A stretch of DNA of 64,000 nt, taken from the NCBI GenBank assembly GCA_903813345.2, contig CAIIXF020000001.1:31438644-31502643 (forward strand), given 5' to 3'. The notes beneath the pieces were generated by a model. That model searched no databases, was not told where the DNA came from, and worked only from the letters and a program-made list of their open reading frames with translations. How positions within the stretch are numbered: the first letter of the stretch is position 1; every line of letters starts with the position of its first letter. The DNA comes from Owenia fusiformis (Eukaryota; Annelida; Polychaeta; Sabellida; Oweniidae). The position numbers were made by a program, and so were the translations under genes. This document shows positions 56,901 to 62,775 of the stretch, piece by piece.

Positions 56901-59900
56901 TCCATTGCTGAATTACACCTTTAAAATCGTCTTCTAAACGAAAAATCCGCCACTTTACAAGTTATTTCACAAAATATATGGCGTTCAGGCAACTTCGTTA
57001 TAGACACACTTTATGCACTTTATAGACACTGTATGATGCTGCCCTCGGCATTGTCGTATAATATTTTCAACGATACAACTATACAAAAGTTTTTGCTACC
57101 ACACAAGACAACATTTATTTTCCAAACAAACAGTTGGTCGAATATATTCGAGCAGTACTGGGTCTTGATCAATAACACAATGTTGGGGCAAAACACACTT
57201 TATCTTGTTACGCTACCATTAAAATTGTATGTATTCTTTGCTGAATTACGTTCTTTGACGTTTCTAAGTTATAGAGGAGAAATATATTTCTTAATGGTCA
57301 TCAATGGTTTAGCACCAACATATTAAAAAAATCGATGCCTCATTTTCAAATGGTCTTTGATTGATGCATTCTGCCATTCATTGTTAGATATTCGATGATC
57401 GGTTGAAGTAAATTCAATTCAAGTTACTGTGACAGGTGTAGCATGGAGTGATATGTATATAAAAATTATAGAGCTTGCAATTCCTTAGGATTTAATATTT
57501 CATCAGGTTGGACAGATCCTGATGTACAAGTATGCGTTTTGTGCGTGTGTAGGACAGCAAAGAAAACAAGAGCTTTGGGTCGAAGATTTTCTCAGAATAA
57601 TCAAAACACAACAGGTTCACAGGAAAATACTTTAATTGAGGGGTCGTATATTCTCTCGGGATTGGTAAGATAACAAGCTTGCAGCAAAAGTATTTATTTA
57701 TTTACAGCAATTTTATTGTTCACTGAATACATCTGCCTTTTCAGATGACCTCTGATAGTCGATTTGGTAGAGTTCAGTTTGTAGTTTCACTGATGTGATT
57801 GCCCTTTGGCATTCTATACTGCCGTACACCACTGATTGAAGTGATTGCCCTTTGGCAATCTGTACTGCTATGCACCACTGTTTCAAGTGACTACTCTTTG
57901 GTAATCTATACTGCGAAGCCCTGCTGCACTGTTTAAAGGAATTGCCCTTTGGCAATGGCTGATGATGCGACTGCTTCTTTGTTTCTGTACTGTATGCTCC
58001 GCAAGTTGTATCTGTCAGCAGCAACTGAACCTAAATGTTATGATATCAAATCACGGCAACCTGAAACGTTGTCCATTTTAAAATAATAAAACACAAATTG
58101 ATATGTCATAAATATATTGCATCAACTGGGCTGTCAACTGCAAACTGCAACGAACTGCATCGGCTTGAACTGCACCAGCTTCTAAAATTAAGTCAGTTCT
58201 ATACAATATTCACTCGCAAAATGTTAGCACATTGATTCACTATAAAAATTTGTGCCGAGTCTGAACTGTGTGTACTCAGAGCTTCATGGAGTATAATCTT
58301 TAGTTGACTAGGTTTCATTGATCAAGCTACATAGAAGTTTCTCAAGATATTTCAATACATTTTCAATCAGTTTTGTCTCAATATCAAATCATTTCCTAAC
58401 ATAGTTGCTTAAAGTTTCAACTGCAGGCTACACAGGCCTATACCATTCGAGGTCACCAAGGTTACTGCTTGAGACGCCGAAGGTCACTGCTTGAGATGTG
58501 GAAGGTCACTGCTTGAGATATCGAAGGTCACTGCTTGAGATATCGAAGGTCACTGCTTGAGATATCGAAGGTCACTGCTTGACATATCGAAGGTCACTGC
58601 TTGATGTTATCGAGGTCACTGCTCCAAGTGCTCGAGGTCACTGCTCGAAGTGCTCAAGGTCACTGCTTGAAGCATCCAATGTGAACATCAGCAATACAAC
58701 CTACAACTGGTTACATATACAATAACCTAAAACTGTTGAGAATATAGAGTACTTAGTTACAAATGTCCTTACTAGGCTTGTACATCTAAAACTGTGGCGA
58801 GTTATACAATGAGTCGCATCAATTTTCAATAGCTACTGGTGACAATACACGATCACATAAAATACTGTTAAAATAACAATGCGTTAGTTCAGCAAACGTG
58901 TAAACTGTTCATTTCAACACATTAAAACTTCCATTGCATTACCATACCCAGGATCAGCTAGGGTACACGTACTGCACTGCCTCACTACAGCGCAGTTACA
59001 CTGCACTGCTATGGTTCCTCGTATAGCTGCACTATTGCTGCACGCCTCTGCTGGACTGCTCTAGCTCGATGAAACAGCTCTCCGAAGTACGCTGAAGCAT
59101 GAATCAACGTTGTTGCACTAAATTGGAGTGTCGAATACACTGCTACTTGCTGAATTCCTAGATGATAGCTGAAACCACTGGACCGCGTTGACTCGAAATT
59201 ACATGCAGCATTGCATAAAATCTATTGGATTTCTTAGGGTCGTGTTGCCGTACTGCTGTATGTTGCTTTACTGGGTTATGCCTTTTGCGATAAGACCTAC
59301 AAATCCCTGGCCTACAATTAAGCTACGCATGCATCTATGCATACATGATACAGTACGATTTACACTAGTTTGAGCTATACTAGAGTTTACATTACTTTTA
59401 CACTGCTTGTATACTAATTTTAGCATTTACTCAAAGATTGCACAAATTTTACATATTAAAGCTACAATGTACCTGGTTATTGATTACCGTACATTTATGA
59501 TACTGCTGTTGGGCGACGTCACGATCAGGCACAAGGGAAAGGGCTATTAGACGATCTAGACTCTCACCGTAACCTGCTCAATCGTAAATTCCAAGCTTGC
59601 AGCAACTAGGCAACGATCGGCAACCAGGTCACTTGCAGGAAACTGTGTATGGATATCCCGTAGCTTCACTTTGCGTACGAAATGCGTATGGCTGAGCAGT
59701 TTACCTCACGTATATTTTCGAGCCGGAAGTGTAGAATCTGGCTTCTGCTTGCAGACACCTTTCCCACTCTTCTTCAGGCCGGAGACGCAGACGTAGTTGT
59801 TGCTGTCTGTAAGCTGCCACCAAATGTAACCGGACGAAACGGGGAGGGGAATGGGTCTTTTAAACAGGGCCTAATATATCAAATATAACATGCAACACGA

Positions 59901-62775
59901 CAAGCAATATAAAATATAACAATATGTACAAGGTTTATTTATTTAAAATCAATCAATAGAACATTATGATCAAAATAGTAATATTGCACTGAGAGAAAGT
60001 ACAATGGTATTTATGATGCTTTTAATTTAATAGATAAATGTCTTTATCAACGTCTTTCAAAATAATACTACAGATATGTCTATTTGAAATGTCTATAAAA
60101 TATAATAAAGGCTATGCGAGACGATATAAGGCACTTGGTTGGGGGAAATCGTCCTTCAAGGAGCGTGGAAAGTTCTGCTCGAGATGGCGGGGAACTTGGC
60201 TGACTGTGTGTTGAAATCCTACGGTGATAGTTTCTTCGATCAGCGAATTCCAGCTGCTACGGCACCCCAACGGACTGCTGTAGATTCACAGCTTACGAAT
60301 CCTTTATCTTAGGTTGCTCATTGCTGTCTATCGTCGTTGACGAAGTCTTTATCCCGATGTCACATCCACTCTATAAACAGGAATCCTTTCACCTAAATGT
60401 GCATAGCCCTACCTTGTAGTCGTGCCTCCAGATATCGTCTGACGCCCTACAACGCTGGCGATCTAACATTCGATTCAATCGTGAGTTGATATAAAATCAA
60501 CCAATCAGATTATAGATAATAATTTCCGACTCGCGTTCGAATTGTGTTTTCCGTCGTGGTTTGCTTCTTCGTAGTTACAAAACCGGTTTATTTCCGATTA
60601 GTCTACCACACAGGATTCGTATTTAAAGTGTTGCTCCGTTTTTGAGTTTCAGTGGAATAGGCTTTGAAATATCAAACTACCGCAACTGCGAAAGCTTTAT
60701 GTATTAATAATTTCGTTAAGCAGGCCGTTACAGTACCTTATTACAGGCCATTCAAATCTTTCGAGGAAGGTGTAACAAAATCTCAAATAAGTAGGTCAAA
60801 TGAGGTTAAAGGTAGGTTATAGTGCCACAGGGGGAGACTTTTGTGTGTATTTGTTACTTTTTCAATAAAACAACATATTCTATTTTGGTAGCCAGAAAAG
60901 GCTGAGATGGTAGAACATTTTTTCTCGAAAACTAGTGATTACATTAAAATTCACTCTTAACTACTTATTTTTCACATACTTCAAAATATTCTGTAATCTT
61001 TTGAATGCATAAACAATTTATTTTAGATTGAAGTGAAACATATACGTACATCACCAACAAGCACCGTATCAGTCACAAAGTACGCCGATGTCTATGTAGG
61101 TGATGATGTCATACGTCTTGGACGCGTCCCATCCGTGACGGTAAAATATTCTTCACTTTAAATAAAAAGGTTCCCAATTTTGAAACAAGTATAGAATTGA
61201 TGTATCCATTGGACCTACACATATTCAGAAAATTTGAGTAAACCACGAACACGAATTCCTACTAATTTATCACTGTCATATTCCTCACTCTCTCATTGGT
61301 CCATGTCCTACACGTGACTGAAAAAATAACAAGCAATATTCAACGGAAATCACAAAACGATTGATATTTTCATATTCCATACAGGTTAACAGAAATCCAG
61401 TAGCTCTGTTCCCTTACAATACGGATCTTTATTCCATTGATGTTAGTGGGGCGACCATGACATTCAACTGTCTTGCACTCTCACTGAACGTAGTTTTCAA
61501 CAATGGTGTCAAAGTTAAACTTGGCCGACAATGGATGAATAAAGTAAGTAACAAGAAGGTGTCACCTAGGAAAGTCTAAAGTGTATTATATATTATATAA
61601 CAAAATATGCTCCGGGCATCGAATAAATTAACAATGTTTTGCAAGTAAAAGAAAATTCCACAATCGACTGGTAATCGTTGTAGGTAGATGGTCTATGTAA
61701 GAATTACGATGGAAATCAGACGAACGATTGTTTAGATGCGTCAGGTTTTGATATTACTGGACAACCAAACAAGGGCACGTTGCTAGGAGATAGTTATCAG
61801 GTGTTCGATCCAGAGGAGCCGATGTAAGCTAAAGCCATACTACTTTAGAAGTTGCATAATTTACATTATTTTGTTACAAATAAACCATTGTCAACATTTC
61901 AGGTGTAAGAGTAGTTTGGTGGATGATCTGCCAAATCCGTGTAAGGATGATAAAAGATTAGAAGTCGCAAAAGTTGCATGTGAACGTATAGTTGATAATG
62001 AAGGTCCATTTGCTGACTGCGTCAAAAGGTACTTCCTCCGAAGCGATGTCTGCTTATTCATATTCAGTTCAAACTCTGTGTGATCATGAATTTGCAGAAC
62101 TTCAAAGTAGAACTTCAGTGTTGATAGCCTTTTCTTGAAAAAATCTAGTTTAAAGACATACTTACATGAATGTATAACAAAATATGTCATCATGTCATCA
62201 TCAAGATTGACCGTTCGGTTATTTGAAAAAAAAGTATTCTAATTTGACATTTGAATTGAATTGAATTTTATTTGAAAATTATTTTTCCATTGAGAAAATT
62301 GCACCATTGAGAACAAATAGAATATCTTTGAATTTACGCATCAAAGGCGAACTATTATTTTTTCATTGTAATAACTCACTCACGTAACCAAATTACCAAA
62401 TTGGTATTGTTATAGTATGTTATCCAATGTAATAATGTGGTTAAGAAAGGAAGAAAACAAAAATGAATAATAAAAATTATTACCACCACCGATTTCGAAC
62501 CCACTATACCTCCTGGATACTAGTCTGATTTCAGATGTGAACAATGATTACTGGTTCTATCTACTGGTTTCAGTAAGTGTGGGTCGAATTTATATTTTAT
62601 CGTATGCTTTTGTATTGTAGAATGTCAGGGGGATATTTACAGAGCTTTTTAGAAGACTGTAATGTCGACTATTGTGCGAATCACGGGAATATATGTGACA
62701 TTGCAGCGGCATTTGCCGATTCATGTAGGGAAAAAGGAGTTGATGCGCCTTTGTGGAGGGACGTTTTCAACTGTC
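29874..62775 (+). CDS. Gene 2: secreted CX3C-hairpin / TSP1 / VWD / C8 protein, 5' part (exons 29874-29925, 30684-30784, 31095-31191, 31694-31870, 45820-45950, 61027-61140, 61385-61543, 61684-61823, 61903-62028, 62621-62775)
   Basis: Seen: ten exons with AG acceptors and GT donors whose phases chain without conflict (1, 0, 1, 1, 0, 0, 0, 2, 2, 1). Order: signal peptide, two small CX3C-pair modules, one TSP1, VWD beginning [12 protein letters not shown] and ending [15 protein letters not shown], then C8. Family knowledge: VWD-C8 units occur in gel-forming mucins, von Willebrand factor, SCO-spondin, zonadhesin and otogelin, where they drive disulfide-linked assembly. Inference: an extracellular multimerising protein of a mucin or SCO-spondin type. 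It continues beyond the window in phase 1. The chain across the 13.9- and 15.1-kb introns rests on phase and on VWD continuity, not on transcript data. Confidence 0.82.
30684..30784 (+). CDS. Gene 2 exon 2: first CX3C-pair module
   Basis: Acceptor AATAG, donor GTAGGT. Encodes [18 protein letters not shown] and [12 protein letters not shown]-x3-C, nine residues, C-x3-C. This is the spacing of a disulfide-linked helical hairpin. Very basic. Confidence 0.75.
31095..31191 (+). CDS. Gene 2 exon 3: second CX3C-pair module
   Basis: Acceptor TTTTAG, phase 0 entry, donor GTAATA. Encodes GTCWNTCIS and [13 protein letters not shown]-x3-C, eleven residues, C-x3-C. A likely sister of exon 2. Confidence 0.75.
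31360..31470. repeat. Dispersed repeat in gene 2 intron 3, related to 63.87-63.94 kb
   Basis: AATAAAAAATCACCGGGGTC...CCTCCGACCTAATGTTATAAAAA resembles AATAAAAAATTGCAGAGCGA...CGACTTAGTGTTATAAAAAA near 63866-63930. Confidence 0.55.
31694..31870 (+). CDS. Gene 2 exon 4: TSP1 repeat
   Basis: 59 codons, phase 1-1, acceptor TATTAG, donor GTATGT at 31871. Encodes [28 protein letters not shown] and [12 protein letters not shown] is a C-mannosylation-type motif. Distinct in sequence from the gene 1 repeats, so not a recent copy of them. Confidence 0.8.
32181..34302. mobile_element. 2.1-kb inverted-repeat element with ~250-bp arms
   Basis: Ends AGTAGCCCGGACAGAATTGT and ACAATTCTGTCCGGGCTACT. The arms 32181-~32430 and ~34045-34302 are inverted copies (ATAATTCATCATTTTG against CAAAATGATGAATTAT). 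A target duplication could not be fixed. The interior has no recognised transposase, only a short ORF at about 33030-33137 (acidic, [16 protein letters not shown]) and the palindromes at 32.9-33.3 kb. Confidence 0.72.
32928..32963. repeat. 36-bp perfect palindrome centred on CACGTG
   Basis: Arms GTGGGGTAAGTCAC and GTGACTTACCCCAC meet at CACGTG. Partial copies of the right arm or core lie at 32887-32902, 33229-33251 and 33288-33311. Confidence 0.88.
34373..34826. mobile_element. ~450-bp inverted-repeat element (MITE)
   Basis: Left end AGGCTGTCTTCGAAAACTA, right end TAGTTTTCGAAGGCCGTCTT. No coding capacity. Target duplication not resolved. Confidence 0.6.
34944..35340 (-). pseudogene. Tc1-like transposase, C-terminal half, broken
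   Basis: Read on the - strand in more than one frame: [19 protein letters not shown] (second-Asp region), then NMEQLP, then [20 protein letters not shown] followed by HTAH and TAG at 34944-34946. Tc1 transposases typically end ...ARGGHTRY. Stops and frameshifts are present and the N-terminal half is missing. Confidence 0.72.
35500..35982. other. Intron DNA between the Tc1 element and the SINE doublet; nothing recognised
   Basis: AT-rich, with a short C9 run near 35803. No exon, tRNA or repeat arms seen. Confidence 0.4.
35983..36055 (+). repeat. SINE body, first copy without tRNA-like head
   Basis: Begins CACTGGGGTGGACTGACTTT and continues to TTTTCATTAACTAATA. Matches 36282-36354 with one mismatch. 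Confidence 0.75.
36223..36354 (+). mobile_element. tRNA-derived SINE, second copy
   Basis: GTCCTGTAGCTCAGTGGTAG gives the A box and D arm, and GTTTCGATCCCCAC the B box and T arm, followed by the SINE body at 36282. The anticodon-loop region CCGGAAA lacks U33, and the acceptor ends do not pair well, so this is a SINE head rather than a working tRNA gene. Internal Pol III boxes could still drive transcription. Confidence 0.7.
36410..38930 (+). repeat. 190-bp satellite with 380-bp higher-order repeat, ~12 good copies
   Basis: The anchor TACAGGAAGGTGTGG lies at 36491, 36681, 36871, 37061, 37251, 37441, 37631, 37821, 38011, 38201 and 38391 (exactly 190 bp apart), then at 38585, with decayed copies to 38930. 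Copies 1-8 alternate two variants (CAGGAACGTAG...CGTCGCC...GGCCAAT versus CAGAAACGTAG...CGTCACC...GGCCATT), giving a 380-bp period. The unit has nine ACGT tetramers. ORFs at 38022 and 38212 are array artefacts. Confidence 0.95.
39160..39855. mobile_element. 696-bp MITE with 3-bp duplication TAT
   Basis: Ends TAACCCCTAAACGGTTAGG and CCTAACTGTTTAGGGGTTA, one mismatch, flanked by TAT at 39157-39159 and 39856-39858. It carries nested partial palindromes (ACCGGTACCGGT near 39289; AGATATA/TATATCT pairs near 39630-39665). Confidence 0.72.
42650..42840 (+). repeat. Degenerate ~55-60-bp minisatellite
   Basis: Loose copies of ACATTACNACGGTCATGACAGGC-like text near 42685, 42735, 42765 and 42820. Confidence 0.5.
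43640..45400 (+). repeat. ~119-bp satellite with 436-bp higher-order repeat
   Basis: The anchor ACGTCTTTGTAACGT and variants lie near 43887, 44007, 44126, 44325, 44443, 44562, 44761, 44879, 44998, 45117 and 45236. Spacing is about 119 bp, with two 199-bp steps caused by a partial extra unit. 44.0-44.4 kb and 44.43-44.87 kb are near-copies of a 436-bp block. Rich in AACGTT and TACGT. Apparent ORFs at 43857-44137 are artefacts. Confidence 0.9.
45820..45950 (+). CDS. Gene 2 exon 5: start of VWD domain
   Basis: Acceptor TTCTAG before 45820, donor GTACGT at 45951. Phase 1 entry joins the C left by exon 4 to AG. Encodes [20 protein letters not shown], then [15 protein letters not shown], the diagnostic first strand region of VWD with calcium-site [10 protein letters not shown]. 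Phase 0 exit matches exon 6. It lies only 375 bp from the right end of the composite element. Confidence 0.85.
45951..46413. other. Intron 5 left part; host repeat targeted by the LTR element
   Basis: The last ~60 bp (GTTGAAGAGCTAGGCCCTAC, then AGTAAAAAGGAAGGTAC) match the left flank of the solo LTR. No exon seen. Confidence 0.5.
46418..47311 (-). repeat. 3' LTR of the retrotransposon
   Basis: 894 bp, TGTAACCGG...GGCCGTTACA. Relative to the 5' LTR it lacks about 30 bp near 47096 (the ATAAAATCAACCAATCAG segment) and has a small extra stretch near 46625. Confidence 0.92.
47312..47330 (-). promoter_or_regulatory. Polypurine tract
   Basis: On the - strand AAGAGGGGGAGCTA directly precedes the 3' LTR, the position of the plus-strand primer in LTR elements. 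Confidence 0.75.
47331..49100. other. 3' non-coding part of the retrotransposon
   Basis: About 1.8 kb between the chromodomain remnant and the PPT without a meaningful ORF on either strand. A second purine-rich block followed by a similar ACGTCCTCGT phrase lies near 47645-47672, echoing the PPT-adjacent sequence. No envelope-type features recognised. Confidence 0.5.
49100..50803 (-). pseudogene. Integrase with C-terminal chromodomain, broken by nonsense codons
   Basis: Zinc-binding region in 50276-50797 (GGHLGVMKT... and CHQCDQC), the first catalytic Asp in ATDILGPL, the second in YSDQG and the Glu in [11 protein letters not shown] basic C-terminal region ([18 protein letters not shown]) is followed by an acidic linker, then the first half of a chromodomain ([19 protein letters not shown]). 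In-frame stops at 50276-50278 (inside the core), 49190-49192 and one about 21 bp further on (inside the chromodomain). In chromoviruses the chromodomain steers integration to marked chromatin. Not functional as it stands. Confidence 0.88.
50804..51518 (-). pseudogene. RT thumb/RNase H part of pol
   Basis: Open from 51481, with upstream codons in the same frame after the frameshift. Contains [26 protein letters not shown] (RNase H Asp), ELLAVV (Glu) and IRTDHKAL (Asp), typical of Ty3/gypsy RNase H. Ends at an in-frame TAG, 50804-50806. Confidence 0.88.
51519..52478 (-). pseudogene. Reverse transcriptase, broken
   Basis: Front part 51873-52475: [20 protein letters not shown] and [10 protein letters not shown]. 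After an in-frame stop at 51870-51872 come [22 protein letters not shown] and YIDD, the catalytic box (YVDD in many relatives). The frame is lost near 51519-51550 and homology resumes one frame over. Confidence 0.9.
52479..54198 (-). pseudogene. Gag 3' part, zinc knuckle and aspartic protease
   Basis: Open from the hAT-like insertion down to TAA 52479-52481; an ATG lies at 54041, but the frame is open upstream to 54198. Gag-like helices come first (residues such as WLDYESQFE near 54140). A degenerate CCHC/knuckle region follows near 53400-53460 ([24 protein letters not shown]), then a basic stretch. The protease has [12 protein letters not shown] with the DSG active site near 52970 and a later ILGMDF. 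It is fused in frame to pol apart from the stop. Confidence 0.85.
54199..56754. mobile_element. 2556-bp hAT-like non-autonomous element inserted in gag
   Basis: Ends TAGGGTGGTCCAAAATATGG inverted at 56754, flanked by ATGTAGAC at 54191-54198 and 56755-56762 (8 bp, typical of hAT). The arms 54199-~54960 and ~56030-56754 are near-perfect inverted copies, each built of ~4 tandem units of about 190 bp. The centre has no transposase; an ORF at 55198-55458 is unrecognised. Confidence 0.87.
54290..54960 (+). repeat. Tandem ~190-bp units in the left arm of the hAT-like element
   Basis: AATTTTGAGACCCAAATCCC recurs near 54297, 54487, 54680 and 54874, followed by GAAATTTACCCA. Inverted copies of the same unit lie near 56085, 56264, 56457 and 56645. 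Confidence 0.85.
56755..56905 (-). pseudogene. Gag 5' part with start codon
   Basis: ATG at 56903-56905. It reads a polar, charged segment ([17 protein letters not shown]...) up to the 8-bp duplication. The frame is the one that continues on the far side of the insertion at 54190, so the hAT-like element is what splits gag. Confidence 0.75.
57790..57965 (+). repeat. ~55-bp tandem repeat, four copies
   Basis: GATTGCCCTTTGGCAATCT and variants near 57798, 57842, 57888 and 57941, with CACCACTGNTT between. Confidence 0.7.
58449..58676 (+). repeat. 22-bp tandem repeat carrying AGGTCA, ten copies
   Basis: AGGTCACTGCTTGAGATATC recurs every 22 bp: near 58450, then 58481, 58503, 58525, 58547, 58569, 58591, 58613, 58635 and 58657. 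AGGTCA is the half-site bound by nuclear receptors. Function here is unproven. Confidence 0.9.
59813..59822 (-). promoter_or_regulatory. Primer binding site
   Basis: Two bases inside the 5' LTR the - strand reads TGGTGGCAGC, complementary to a tRNA 3' end GCTGCCACCA, as in some tRNA-Leu. Only ten bases match before divergence. Confidence 0.6.
59825..60732 (-). repeat. 5' LTR of the retrotransposon
   Basis: 908 bp, TGTAACCGG...GGCCGTTACA. It carries the element promoter; transcription would run leftward, antisense to gene 2. Confidence 0.92.
60733..61026. other. Right flank host repeat and end of intron 5
   Basis: 60733-60850 (GTACCTTATTACAGG...AAGTAGGTC...) is homologous to 28401-28520. The rest is intron up to TTTTAG. 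Confidence 0.6.
61027..61140 (+). CDS. Gene 2 exon 6: VWD
   Basis: 38 codons, phase 0-0, acceptor TTTTAG, donor GTAAAA. Encodes [20 protein letters not shown] then [13 protein letters not shown], beta strands of VWD. Confidence 0.85.
61385..61543 (+). CDS. Gene 2 exon 7: VWD
   Basis: 53 codons, phase 0-0, acceptor ATACAG, donor GTAAGT. Encodes [31 protein letters not shown]. Confidence 0.87.
61684..61823 (+). CDS. Gene 2 exon 8: VWD end
   Basis: Acceptor TTGTAG, donor GTAAGC, exit phase 2. Encodes [20 protein letters not shown], the conserved GLCGNYDGnxxND region with Lys in place of the usual Gly, then [12 protein letters not shown]. Confidence 0.88.
61903..62028 (+). CDS. Gene 2 exon 9: C8 domain, first part
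   Basis: Acceptor TTTCAG, donor GTACTT, phase 2-2. Encodes [24 protein letters not shown] and FADCVKR, with C8 cysteine spacing. Confidence 0.83.
62621..62775 (+). CDS. Gene 2 exon 10: C8 domain, second part
   Basis: Acceptor TTGTAG, donor GTAAGT, exit phase 1. Encodes [33 protein letters not shown] and LWRDVFNC, closing C8. A TIL or further TSP1/VWD unit would be expected next, outside the window. Confidence 0.83.

Larger units (their letters stand above)
56906..59812 (-). other. Long leader of the retrotransposon, two tandem arrays, no gene
   Basis: 2.9 kb between PBS and gag start. It holds a ~55-bp array at 57790-57965 and a 22-bp array at 58449-58676. No ORF of note. Such leaders often carry packaging and translation-control structure, but nothing specific is seen. 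Confidence 0.6.
46418..60732 (-). mobile_element. Ty3/gypsy-type LTR retrotransposon, complete but inactivated
   Basis: 14,315 bp, flanked by GTAC at 46414-46417 and 60733-60736. - strand order: 5' LTR (59825-60732), PBS, long leader, gag (interrupted), protease, RT, RNase H, integrase, chromodomain, long 3' non-coding part, PPT, 3' LTR (46418-47311). Breaks seen: a hAT-like insertion in gag, nonsense codons at 52479-52481, 51870-51872, 50804-50806, 50276-50278 and 49190-49192, and a frameshift between about 51519 and 51550. The LTRs are still similar, with a few indels. No env-like ORF seen. It lies antisense within gene 2 intron 5. Confidence 0.93.

Noticed and set aside
31871-61026. Two separate genes (TSP1 protein ending near 32 kb and a VWD protein starting near 45 kb)
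   Set aside because: The phases of exons 4, 5 and 6 fit together, no stop or polyA follows exon 4 in frame, and no start exon is seen before 45820; still testable with transcripts.
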